Position numbers and translations under genes: made by a program. From contig CM061233.1 in the NCBI GenBank assembly GCA_030844895.1, positions 62,893,468-62,957,467 of the forward strand: a stretch of 64,000 nt of DNA. The letters are read 5' to 3'. Position 1 is the stretch's first letter. Every line of letters begins with the position of its first letter. Positions 35,233 through 45,365 of this stretch are shown here, piece after piece. Below the pieces are notes generated by a model. The model was not told the origin of the DNA and searched no databases. It was given only the letters and a program-made list of their open reading frames with translations. This DNA comes from Ambrosia x helenae (Eukaryota; Streptophyta; Magnoliopsida; Asterales; Asteraceae).

Positions 35233-35458
35233 TCAAAATCGCCATTTTATGTATGTTATAATTTAAGTTCAAAAACGTCACTTGTTGCCTTTTCTAGGCC
35301 TATACACACACAGATACACTCATGTGTATGTGTGTGTCCATATGCATGTTTTCTTGCATGTATATATACACTATATATGAATGTACATGTGTGTGTGTGT
35401 GTATATATATATGTTTGTTATCTTTTTTAGTGTCGTGGCCGATTATTATCACTAGTTG

Positions 35459-36660
35459 TGATGAGCCGGTCGTCACGGTTCATACAAAACCTAATTAACC
35501 TAGGTAGATAGGATAAGTAGGGTATCAATCCAAGGAGCGTGTGGTTAGTGGATATTATGTAGTTGATTAAACGGTGTCGCTTATGAAGTTTACTAGAGAC
35601 TTATGAAATTGGTAATTGGTTTATTTAAGAATGTGATTGAAAAGGGTTTTGTTGTTATATTAAAAACTTGAATTGAAATTATATGTGAAAAATAATAAAG
35701 TTTGTAAACAATTTAATTAAAAGGATCACACCTAGGTTTCAACAACTAAAGTCTAAGGTTTTCACAAATGGGTCAAACAAGTGTAGTGCAATTGGTGTTA
35801 ACGGGGTGATTGTTCAATAGGCTTAGGTGTCAAGTTTCATCAACATCAAAGATGGACTAAACTACACTTCATTACCTAGAACATACAACCCTATGTTTGT
35901 ATTAGAGCAAGAAAACATGTTCATGACACTAGAAATTGGCACAAGATCAATTAACTAAAATGAATTCAACATAAGATTAATCGCAATCTAATACAATGAT
36001 TCAAACACACAATCACACAATTAAAAGTTTAAAGTAATACCCAAATGTTTAAACCCTAGAGCTTCAATTGTTTACTTCCTAGGCGTGATACAAAGATACT
36101 AGCCACTCATAGCCATGGAGCTTGATTCTTCAATGATTGGGTCTTGAATCTTGAAATCTTGAATGATAGGAGGAATTGGTGTTCTTCAATGATATGGAAT
36201 GATAAGGATTTGATAGGATGGAATGGTTATGATAGAGATGAAGTATGAGGGATGATAAGAGATTACTCTCAAGACTTCATTATATAGTCTCCATTGTCAA
36301 ACTCCTCTTAATGACCATTTAGTTTAGTCAAAGTCTTGGTCAATAGTCTTGGTCAAAGTCTCGGGTCAAAGTCTTTGGTCAAAGTCCCATTAATTTTCCT
36401 AAAAATATTGATTTCTTTGACTTTGACTAACAGCGTCCGTCAGCGACAGGCCTTCACCAGTTTCTCCATCTTTCTTCTTCGTTTTCTTTCCTGAATCATC
36501 CTAGCTCCAATCCAAAGCTTCGTTTAGCTCCGAAATACACCTTAAACTTTGTTAAACCTACAAAACGCAAACTTTATCAAAGTAGTGTGTCCAAAACCAT
36601 AAAATTGCATAAAAATATAATCTTAAACACGAAACGACTAACATTTCCCCCCGCGTATCA
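35459..36660 (-). repeat. LARD-like element 3' LTR
   Basis: 1202 bp, the copy next to the polypurine tract. It lacks one of the GTCAAAGTCTTTG units present in the other LTR. Confidence 0.9.
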
Positions 36661-36678
36661 CATCCCCACACTTATCTT
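36661..36678 (-). other. Polypurine tract of the LARD-like element
   Basis: The minus strand reads AAGTGTGGGGATG directly before the 3' LTR start TGATACGCGG. Confidence 0.65.
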
Positions 36679-37924
36679 TTGCTTGTCCTCAAGCAAACTC
36701 GCTCATTACAATCCAACCATTAAAAGCACAATTTTTTTCCGCCTCTTATCGATTCTCAAATGTGGTCCCTAGGCATACCCCAACTCACAAGACTTACGCC
36801 TCTCAGTAGATTTACATTCCAATGGTTTCCATGTTGCTCAATTTTGTAAAACAAGAAAATGCCAAACCAAATCCGACAAAGATCAAAGTTCACATTCTTG
36901 CACACCCTTCACAATGGTTCTCTCCGCTCGGTTTAATCAAGACTAGTCATGATGTACTAGTATTTTATATGAATCACTCAAAACCGATTATAATGCATAT
37001 TAGTATAGGCTTGCAACTCAATCGCCCTTTACCAAATTACACAATAGTGAACACAAGTCAAAAGGTCTTTAATGGGTTGTAATGGGGCTAGGCGAAGGGT
37101 ATGGAACGGAATATTTGAAGTGACTATGATGATGAAAATTCGACTTTTATTACATCGACTAAATAACCTCTCAACTATAAGGCAATGTTGCGCCTTTTTA
37201 TTCAATCACTAACTCAAGCATATTTTTGTGCTTTTCTTATGAGAACTTTCATTTGTTTGAAGCGTATTTGTTCTCATGCTTTTTTTTTTTTTTTTTGAAC
37301 TCACATTGCAAACTATATACAATACAAATCAAAATCCTACAACCGAATTTTCATCATTTGGGTTTAAAAATTGAAAAAGGCTAAATGGGTTGACATGGGT
37401 AATCAATTGAAAGGTTAAAGGCTCAAATTTGTTTAACTAGGGGAGATTGTATTTTGGGTCAAGGACATCAAATTGGTGTAAAAATAAAAAGGCCAAACCT
37501 AATGCCTTAATCATTCTTGTGTTACAATTGTTCTAAGGTGGCAAGCGTATCGAGAGTTGCAAGTTCTACCTCATGCAATTATAATGGCACACTCAATTCG
37601 AAAAGAACACAACATGCCAATAGATGTGGAATATTTTAGGGTGTCAGCATGTTGTGGTGGCTCAAAAATCTCACAAGAACATGAAAGGGGAATGGGTTGC
37701 CGATATGCAAAAATGTTATACCCTTCACTTGTCTTTTCTGACTCGGCATTTCATACTTTTTCTTAAAAAAATAACCATTAGAAAAACACATCGAGGAACT
37801 TAAAAAGTTATGACCATGACTAAGGATCATCACTCATGATTCAACAAGTGAACGGTTAAAACGGCTAATTGGTCTTCAAAATTGATTGAGTTACTTGAAG
37901 CATAAAATTTTCAAAAATTTCAAA

Positions 37925-38062
37925 TTATATCCCCCATCCCCACACTTAGAGTCCAACATTGTCCTCAATGTGTAGTGTTTAAATGGTGGATTTCAAAATG
38001 TTTAAATTTTTCTCCTCTCCCCACACTTAAAGTCCACATTGTCCTCAATGTGTAGGGAAAGT
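37925..38062. repeat. Duplicated CCCCACACTTA...GTCCTCAATGTGTAG block
   Basis: CCCCACACTTAGAGTCC plus ATTGTCCTCAATGTGTAG occurs twice about 90 bases apart in the non-coding interior. A related CCCCACACTTATC piece is at 36665. The repetition may be a packaging or regulatory feature, but that is speculation. Confidence 0.7.
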
Positions 38063-38565
38063 TTCAAATTGTTTACGGGAATGTGATAAAGCCAAACCAA
38101 ATAATTCACCCCAATCAACAATATACAGTTTACAATCCACTTATTAAATCTAAGTAAACGATCAAAATTAAAGAGATGGAAATAGATGCACCTGGTTGTT
38201 CTTCATTCTTCAATTCCATGTGTTTTTCAACAAAATAGTTCCACTTCCATCATAAATAAACCTGCAACTCGCAAGTGTGTAGAAGCAAGCTTCTCACATA
38301 AACATTAAGAGTTATCGGTTTTACTTTTTTGTTGAAAAGCATTACCAAGTAATCTTTTAGTTAATTTTGATCAGTGGACAAAATATACACTAACTAAGAT
38401 AGATCCTTTAAACCTCCCGGTAGCCCGGTTATGAGGACGAGTGAGGTCTCGTGAGGGTTATATAGGAAACACACCCACAACGTTTATTTACCTACCAAAA
38501 CAAAAAAAAACGAACAAAAAGAAAAAAAATACAAAAATATACAAAAACTAACAAGTACCTCTTAC

Positions 38566-39552
38566 TCACGGTGGTCGAAGTGAACATTTTCCTACCGAGT
38601 TACCAAGATAAGCTCGGTAGTTTACTTTATGTTCCCCAATCTGTTCCTTCTCCTTCCACTTGTTCATCAAATATATGCATGAAAGTTTTATCCCACATTT
38701 TCCTACCGAGTTTCCAACATGCACTCGGTAGTCTATATGCCAAATCCACAATCGATTCTCAATTATTGGCATGAGAATTGGGTGATTTTTGTTGCGGGGC
38801 CATTTTATAATAAATTGTCCAATGTCCTCCCAGCTCACCTTCCTCTTCTTCACCTTTGAACCTTCATCCTCCTCTTTGTTAGGTGCCTTAATCAACACGG
38901 GATGCGATTCGTGAGGAACTTTCACCTTAGCCACCAACTCTTCATGAGATGCTAAGTCTTCAGTTGGGGTTAACCATTCAGAAAGACTTGCAGTATCTTC
39001 CTCTATATCACCATCTACCATAATACCATTGGCCAACTCGTTTTGCTCACACTTAAGTTGGGCAAATTCCTCGGCTAGTTGACCCACTTGAATCACTAAA
39101 GCTTCATGAGCTTTATCTCGTACTTCATTTGCTCTCTTCATATCTTTGATATTATCATGGTTTTCTTTGATCATGATCGCAAGAGCATCGAGCTTAGAAT
39201 GTGTTGAATTTTGAGGGTCTTCGTATGTTGGTTGAGGTTGATTAAGATAATAGTCATTATGTTCCTCATGGTTTGGATATGGTTGCGTCCTTTGGCTAAA
39301 TGAACTCCCTTGATATCTGTTATTTAACTGATAATAGCCTTGGGAGTTTGAATAGCGTGATTGACGATGTGAAGAAGACAAATGTGAACCTCCTGGTTTT
39401 TCGAGCCCAAAAATAATACGATCTTGTCGTTCTTTAAATGCTTCCATTTTCTTACGGGCCACTGGACAATCTCGCCACAAATGATATGGGCTCCCACAAC
39501 AAGGACAAGTATTATCATCATCTTCCCAATACATTGTGATGATGACGATCAA
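38566..39552 (-). CDS. Gag-like protein of the LARD-like element, 328 aa
   Basis: The only sizeable frame of the element. Near the N-terminus (residues about 17-30) it has CPCCGSPYHLWRDC, a CX2CX4HX4C zinc knuckle that binds RNA in gag nucleocapsids. A Q/N/S-rich stretch follows, then a predicted coiled coil around residues 120-170 (SKLDALAIMIKENHDNIKDM and QVGQLAEEFAQLK) and an acidic to basic tail with KVKKRKVSWEDIGQF. The usual retrotransposon gag domain upstream of the knuckle is missing, so the protein is N-terminally short compared with Athila/Tat gag. The C-terminus contains an imperfect 115-base duplication (GNSVGKC twice). It could help package its own RNA with enzymes from a related autonomous element; that role is inferred. 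Confidence 0.6.
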   Translation of the reverse strand: MIVIITMYWEDDDNTCPCCGSPYHLWRDCPVARKKMEAFKERQDRIIFGLEKPGGSHLSSSHRQSRYSNSQGYYQLNNRYQGSSFSQRTQPYPNHEEHNDYYLNQPQPTYEDPQNSTHSKLDALAIMIKENHDNIKDMKRANEVRDKAHEALVIQVGQLAEEFAQLKCEQNELANGIMVDGDIEEDTASLSEWLTPTEDLASHEELVAKVKVPHESHPVLIKAPNKEEDEGSKVKKRKVSWEDIGQFIIKWPRNKNHPILMPIIENRLWIWHIDYRVHVGNSVGKCGIKLSCIYLMNKWKEKEQIGEHKVNYRAYLGNSVGKCSLRPP

Positions 39553-39722
39553 GTCTTGCTAAATTCCCAATCTTCAGATTTTACACAAGTGGCATGCATG
39601 CATTATCTGTCACCTGCACACTTCACACACCACGCGTAAAAACGAACAAAAAGAAGTAACAAAGACAAATTAAACAGTTAATCACAATAATCAACTAAAA
39701 ACTAAACACTAAGCGCACTAGC

Positions 39723-39740
39723 TCCCCGGCAACGGCGCCA
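39723..39740 (-). other. Primer-binding site, tRNA-Asp type
   Basis: The minus strand reads TGGCGCCGTTGCCGGGGA two bases after the 5' LTR. This is the tRNA-Asp complement used by plant Athila/Tat elements and so places the family. Confidence 0.85.
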
Positions 39741-39742
39741 TT

Positions 39743-40957
39743 TGATGAGCCGGTCGTCACGGTTCATACAAAACCTAATTAACCTAGGTAGATAGGATAA
39801 GTAGGGTATCAATCCAAGGAGCGTGTGGTTAGTGGATATTATGTAGTTGATTAAACGGTGTCGCTTATGAAGTTTACTAGAGACTTATGAAATTGGTAAT
39901 TGGTTTATTTAAGAATGTGATTGAAAAGGGTTTTGTTGTTATATTAAAAACTTGAATTGAAATTATATGTGAAAAATAATAAAGTTTGTAAACAATTTAA
40001 TTAAAAGGATCACACCTAGGTTTCAACAACTAAAGTCTAAGGTTTTCACAAATGGGTCAAACAAGTGTAGTGCAATTGGTGTTAACGGGGTGATTGTTTA
40101 ATAGGCTTAGGTGTCAAGTTTCATCAACATCAAAGATGGACTAAACTACACTTCATTACCTAGAACATACAACCCTATGTTTGTATTAGAGCAAGAAAAC
40201 ATGTTCATGACACTAGAAATTGGCACAAGATCAATTAACTAAAATGAATTCAACATAAGATTAATCGCAATCTAATACAATGATTCAAACACACAATCAC
40301 ACAATTAAAAGTTTAAAGTAATACCCAAATGTTTAAACCCTAGAGCTTCAATTGTTTACTTCCTAGGCGTGATACAAAGATACTAGCCACTCATGGCCAT
40401 GGAGCTTGATTCTTCAATGATTGGGTCTTGAATCTTGAAATCTTGAATGATAGGAGGAATTGGTGTTCTTCAATGATATGGAATGATAAGGATTTGATAG
40501 GATGGAATGGTTATGATAGAGATGAAGTATGAGGGATGATGAGAGATTACTCTCAAGACTTCATTATATAGTCTCCATTGTCAAACTCCTCTTAATGACC
40601 ATTTAGTTTAGTCAAAGTCTTGGTCAATAGTCTTGGTCAAAGTCTTTGGTCAAAGTCTCGGGTCAAAGTCTTTGGTCAAAGTCCCATTAATTTTCCTAAA
40701 AATATTGATTTCTTTGACTTTGACTAACAGCGTCCGTCAGCGACAGGCCTTCACCAGTTTCTCCATCTTTCTTCTTCGTTTTCTTTCCTGAATCATCCTA
40801 GCTCCAATCCAAAGCTTCGTTTAGCTCCGAAATACACCTTAAACTTTGTTAAACCTACAAAACGCAAACTTTATCAAAGTAGTGTGTCCAAAACCATAAA
40901 ATTGCATAAAAATATAATCTTAAACACGAAACGACTAACATTTCCCCCCGCGTATCA
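39743..40957 (-). repeat. LARD-like element 5' LTR
   Basis: 1215 bp, next to the primer site. Confidence 0.9.
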
Positions 40958-41603
40958 AGTTGTGCGTGGGTATGGTGTGTGTGAGTGGTGTAAACGACTT
41001 GGTGTGCATGACTTGGTCGATATCAATGATATTTGAAGGAACCTATACAAGTGGACTTACCGAATATATATGAACCGATTAGAACAAGAAAATGAGACGA
41101 GTTTAGCGTCTATATTCCACAATGCAGCCTCTGCTACTTCGTTGATGCTCGATTATGGCTTGGAGATGGTGTGCGATCGTGATCAATTGTTCGAAGGACC
41201 TTTTTAGTTCTCGGCCGAAGGTATCAAGGAAGGTTTAGGAGTGTTTTATGTGTTATTGTGTTGTGTAGGGTGTTCTTTGCTTTGGTCCGGTTATATATAC
41301 ACGAGAGGGAGGGAAGGTAGGTGGTTTGTGGTTGGTTAACATTTCGAGTAGTCAACACAAGTGTTTTCTAGGTGTGCAAAAAGTGGCTTGCTATATTGAT
41401 CAAATGAGTTGACCTAGAAGTTAGCAAGAACATGGTCTTGCCTAGGGAATGTATGAGCCGACTTTGGGAAGGGAAATAGAGCATTTTTGGGTGGTCAACT
41501 CGTGTAAGAATGAAGGTGTAGGGTGGCCATAGTTCCATGTTAGTGTAATGCTTGGGTTAGTGTGATTGTTTAGATAAAAATGTTGAGGTGTGTGTATCCG
41601 TGC

Positions 41604-41718
41604 GTATGTATGTATGTATGTATGTATGTATGTATGTATGTATGTATGTATGTATGTATGTATGTATGTATGTATGTATGTGAAATGTTCAAACAAGATA
41701 CAACCATATGTGTGTGTG

Positions 41719-41762
<44 letters not shown>
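41604..41762. repeat. (GTAT)n then (TA)n microsatellites
   Basis: About 19 GTAT units at 41604-41681 and about 20 TA units at 41722-41762, inside the solo LTR. Confidence 0.95.
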
Positions 41763-41764
<2 letters not shown>

Positions 41765-41877
41765 AGGAGATGTGTTTGTTTGATTCTAGCATTCATACAT
41801 GTATATATATGTATCACATATATATAACCATACACATATCATCTTGGAACTTGATCAATACATACTTGTCCAAGTGT

Positions 41878-41879
<2 letters not shown>

Positions 41880-41924
<45 letters not shown>

Positions 41925-41942
41925 CATATATATATATATATA
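41880..41942. repeat. (CA)n(TA)n microsatellite
   Basis: About 17 CA units followed by interrupted TA units. Confidence 0.95.
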
Positions 41943-41944
41943 TT

Positions 41945-42325
41945 TAGGGGAGGGTTATGTTGAGAACGCTAAATATTGTGAGAACCGTGAGAACAAGTTA
42001 AAAAATCAATCAAAATCAATTTTTTTAATACAAACCTCATTATAAGCAAAATACAACATTAATAAATGAATTTTCTTTCTAAATAATTAATCTTTTCTTA
42101 CAAAAACACTTTCAAATTAACTTTCTACACATGTGTAAATGAAACAGTTTACACATGTATAAACAGTAAATTTACACATGTGTAAAAACAATTTATTTTT
42201 GTGTACCTTTGAATTTTTACGCGTAAATTGTGTTTTTGAGATTGTATTTTAGTAATAAAGATAAGTGTAAAAAAGAAATTTTGAATTCGAATGGTTTTAG
42301 ATGCCGTTCTCGCGGTTCGCACGAA
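41945..42325. mobile_element. MITE with GTGAGAACCGTGAGAAC termini
   Basis: Left side GGGGAGGGTTATGTTGAGAA, then GTGAGAACCGTGAGAAC. The right side has the inverse GTTCTCGCGGTTCGCAC. Borders are approximate and no TSD was fixed. It lies within the solo LTR. Confidence 0.45.
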
Positions 42326-43168
42326 ATACATGTGTTTTCAAATTAACTTTCCCATTCATATATCGAATGGAATGTGATTATATTATATTGATTGTGGTTT
42401 AATCACACTTATATATACATATACACATATAGCTGAAAGTTTGTGTGTTTATATGATAAATTTATTGAAATCCATTAACTCATGGTGATGGTTCATGGTG
42501 TTGAGTTAAATCATTGATATCATATGTATGGATTGTTAAATAATAATAACATGGTGTTACTCACATAAAATGTCATGTGTTAAAACATATGTTGTGTTCA
42601 TATTTTAACTTGTGTTACATATGTTTTTGAGACTTGAATCAATAAATTATAAAATTCCATGATCTTATGTGTCGGATATTCACAATTATCTTATGGATGC
42701 TCGAGAAATGATTAGTTTCCCAATTAGACAATGTTACGTGTAATCTGGATTTGTTTGTGCGTAATAATTGGGCATTCGGTTGCTCTTTGTTGAGCATGTG
42801 ATTGACTTGACTGTCATTGTCAATTGTTTTAGAATTGTTGGGGTGTTGCATGTGTAAACGAAAAATGTAACGAATTCCTGAGCTATCCAGGGCTCTGCTA
42901 GACTCGGGGTAATACAGTTGCTGTAAAAATGTCTAATACATGACTGAAAATGACAAAAATCATAAGAGTGTGTACGGATCTTGACCTGAAAATTCGACGG
43001 GTGTCACACACATCGCTACATACATATACAATCTGCTAACAACGGAGCACATTAACCTTCACAACCTATAACCAAATCATAACCAACATAATTGAACTGA
43101 TTTTAACCAATAACCAACATAGCCAATGGTTATAATTATGACGCTTTGTTAACCAACCAATCGGTTAT

Positions 43169-43756
43169 CAGGGCCGGTTTTGAGGGGGTGCTGGAAGGAC
43201 TTCCGGCCCTTGCCCAGTTTCTAGGGGGCACTGTGACATGCGACAATGGCGGACAGTGGAATGGAATTCATTGGAAAAATCTAAATGGTCTGCACATAGT
43301 GTTGGTGTTAAAGGGTATAGAAGAGGTTGTTTTGAGGAAGATGATGGCATAGTGTAAATACTAGAAAATGATTGGGGTATTATAGACATTAGAATATGCA
43401 AGTGTATAGAGAAAAAAATCCTACATTGGTGTCATCCTTTTTTTTTTAAGATTAACAATAACAATAACAATAACTTAAAAGTAATCCCTTATTCTCTTAT
43501 TTTAATGTTGGTTACGATTTTTTTACTCGCCCTAGGCTCAAAACATTAAAAAAAACTTCACGGATTGGCGATGATAGCTATAAAAAACGTATTGTTGAAT
43601 AAAATAAACTATAAAGAATTGATTCATCAATTTGATATTACTTTAATCGTCGTTTAAAAAATATAGTTTACGTTATTTATTTCGTTAAGATCTAAAACTA
43701 AGGGGCACATGTTTCAGGATTGGGCCCGGATATTTGAATTCTCAAGGACGACCCTG
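43169..43756. mobile_element. hAT MITE, 588 bp
   Basis: Starts CAGGGCCGGTTTTGAGG and ends CAAGGACGACCCTG. The TSD TCGGTTAT is at 43161-43168 and 43757-43764, perfect over 8 bp. No transposase frame. Confidence 0.85.
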
Positions 43757-43764
43757 TCGGTTAT

Positions 43765-44000
43765 GGTTACCAATATGACCGAAACCAAACTGAACATGAC
43801 ATATTTGCATTCACATCACTTTTTATACTTAAAGCCACAACTAAAAACTGAAACAGCTCATGTACTCTTCTGCTGTGTTTGAACAGTAGTGATGCTTATA
43901 CATCGCATTATGTATGCCTTTGAAGTCAGATACATATTCTTTGGATGCTAGCTAGGAGACTTTATAATATTATTTTCCTAGCTAATTTAATGTTTACTTA
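43765..44000. other. Sequence between MITEs, no gene seen
   Basis: Starts with GGTTATGG/AACCAAAC words that continue at 45120-45192 and 58190-58280, so it is probably an older MITE that received the surrounding insertions. Confidence 0.4.
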
Positions 44001-44286
44001 GGGGTAGTTTGGTAAGGCTCTTAACGATCCTCTGAATCATTCAGAGTGCGTTTGTTTCAGCATCTGAATGAAATGGTTAAGGCTGAACCATTAAGACTTG
44101 GGATGTTGCTGAACCATTAAGCACTGAATGAATCCATTATTACTTTCCCTACCAATGTGTGACAAGAAGACTAACCATTTAGAGGTCCAACAAAATAACA
44201 CTTAATGATTCAGCACTTAATCATTCAAATCCTCTTACCCATTCAGACTTCTTAATGATTCAGCACATAATCAACCAAACAACCCT
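44001..44286. mobile_element. PIF/Harbinger-like MITE, 286 bp
   Basis: Termini GGGGTAGTTTGGT and ACCAAACAACCCT. The TSD TTA at 43998-44000 and 44287-44289 is the 3-bp duplication expected of this superfamily. The inside repeats CTGAATCATT / AATGATTCAG. Confidence 0.65.
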
Positions 44287-44323
44287 TTAGTTGTAACTTC
44301 CTACATCATCAAGTACCGTGGCC

Positions 44324-45037
44324 TAGAGGTGCACAAATCGGGTTTTTTAATACCTGGTTCCGGGTATGGAACCGGTTCCAGATACGGTCGGGTATTACTT
44401 CGACCGGGTATTGAAAGAACCGGTTCCGGTTTCAGTTCCGGTTCCTAGCATAAAAAACCATACCCGGTATACCGGTTCCGGTTTTTCAATACCCGGTTCC
44501 GGTTTTTTCAATACCCGGTTCCGGTTTTTTCAATACCCGGTTCCGGGTATGGAACCGGTTTCGGGTATATCGGGTATTGAAAAAAACCGGGTACACTGGG
44601 TATTTAAAAAACCCGGGTATATCGGGTATTGAATTCTTTTTATACAATCACGTCAAAGGGTGGTGCGATTTAGATGATTATAACGCGGTTATAGATTTTT
44701 TTGAGTATACTTTTTGAGTATTCGGAAAACCCGGTTCTGGTTTTTTAATACCCGATTCCGCCTCAACATTAAAATGCCAAATAGTCCTGTCGCTTGACAC
44801 ATACTTTTTGAGTATTCAGAAAACCCGGTTCCGGGTACAACCCAGTTTTGGGTATTTAAAAAAACCGGGTACAACTGGGTATAAATCGGGTCCGGTTCCG
44901 GGTCCGGTTTTTTACATAGAAATGTATACCCTATGCGTATCCGGCGGGTAGGGTAGGGTCGGGTACGGTTCCGGGTTTACCCGGTTCCGGTTTTTTTTCG
45001 GTTCCAATTCCGGTTCCGGTTTTTTTGTGCACCTGTA
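44324..45037. mobile_element. hAT MITE built of GGTTCCGG/ACCGGGTA words, 714 bp
   Basis: Begins TAGAGGTGCACAAATCGGG and ends TTTTTTTGTGCACCTGTA. The TSD CCGTGGCC at 44316-44323 and 45038-45045 is perfect over 8 bp. The interior is dozens of short GGTTCCGG, CGGGTATT and AACCGG words in both orientations. Confidence 0.85.
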
Positions 45038-45192
45038 CCGTGGCCATTATCAACAACAAAAAATATCTTCATTCATAACCGAACCAGTATTATATGAAAC
45101 TAAGAAAGAATTACAATGACAAGTGACAATTAACAGAATATAACCAAAACCAAACCATAACCGATGGTTAACCAACTCATTTTTAACCAAAC

Positions 45193-45269
45193 TATTAATA
45201 TACAATTTATTCCTTGTACTATATATGTTATCTATTGAATAGAAAGAGGGCAAGGTTTATTCACCTACA
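45193..45269 (+). mobile_element. Copia 5' LTR, internally deleted (77 bp)
   Basis: It matches both ends of the 157-bp 3' LTR but lacks about 80 bp of its middle and the initial TG. It ends TTCACCTACA. The TSD CAAAC at 45188-45192 pairs with CAAAC at 58169-58173, which confirms the element border. Confidence 0.75.
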
Positions 45270-45282
45270 TGGTATCACTCCC
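45270..45282 (+). other. Copia primer-binding site
   Basis: TGGTATCACTCCC directly after the LTR. The first eight bases fit the initiator tRNA-Met complement. Confidence 0.75.
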
Positions 45283-45365
45283 TTAAGATCCTTAAAACCT
45301 GCACCTTCCGCCGCCGCCGGCTAACCTCTTCTTTCTTTTTCCGATCATCTTTCTCCCCTCTTTCT

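Larger units (their letters stand above)
35459..40957 (-). mobile_element. LARD-like non-autonomous Gypsy (Athila/Tat type), 5.5 kb
   Basis: LTRs at 35459-36660 and 39743-40957, terminal TGATGAGCC...GCGTATCA as read on the plus strand. TSD AGTTG at 35454-35458 and 40958-40962. On the minus strand the element opens TGATACGCGG. The primer site and purine tract are in the correct places. By eye the LTRs differ by about three substitutions and one 13-bp repeat-unit indel, so the insertion is fairly recent. The 3.1-kb interior has one gag-like frame and no protease, reverse transcriptase or integrase. Confidence 0.9.
34021..43008 (-). mobile_element. Solo LTR (about 3.5 kb) split by a younger element
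   Basis: Begins TGTCACACCC at 34021 and ends GGGTGTCACA at 43008. Flanks CACAT at 34016-34020 and 43009-43013 are a perfect 5-bp TSD. Subtracting the nested element and its TSD copy (35459-40962) leaves about 3484 bp of LTR and no internal region, so this is a solo LTR. Its left half shares several blocks with the LTR at 8945, including CTGAAAAACATGC and CAATAGATCTAT. A TATATATA box lies near 41290. Confidence 0.85.

Noticed and set aside
39424..39639. Plus-strand frame opposite the LARD-like gag
   Set aside because: No domain; the minus-strand frame has the zinc knuckle and the correct position relative to primer site and LTRs.
41442..42045. Reading frames rich in YVCM, IYIY and HTYI
   Set aside because: They run through GTAT, TA and CA microsatellites and have no domain content.
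43146..43401. Short frames in the hAT MITE
   Set aside because: Inside a MITE with exact TSD and no similarity to a transposase.
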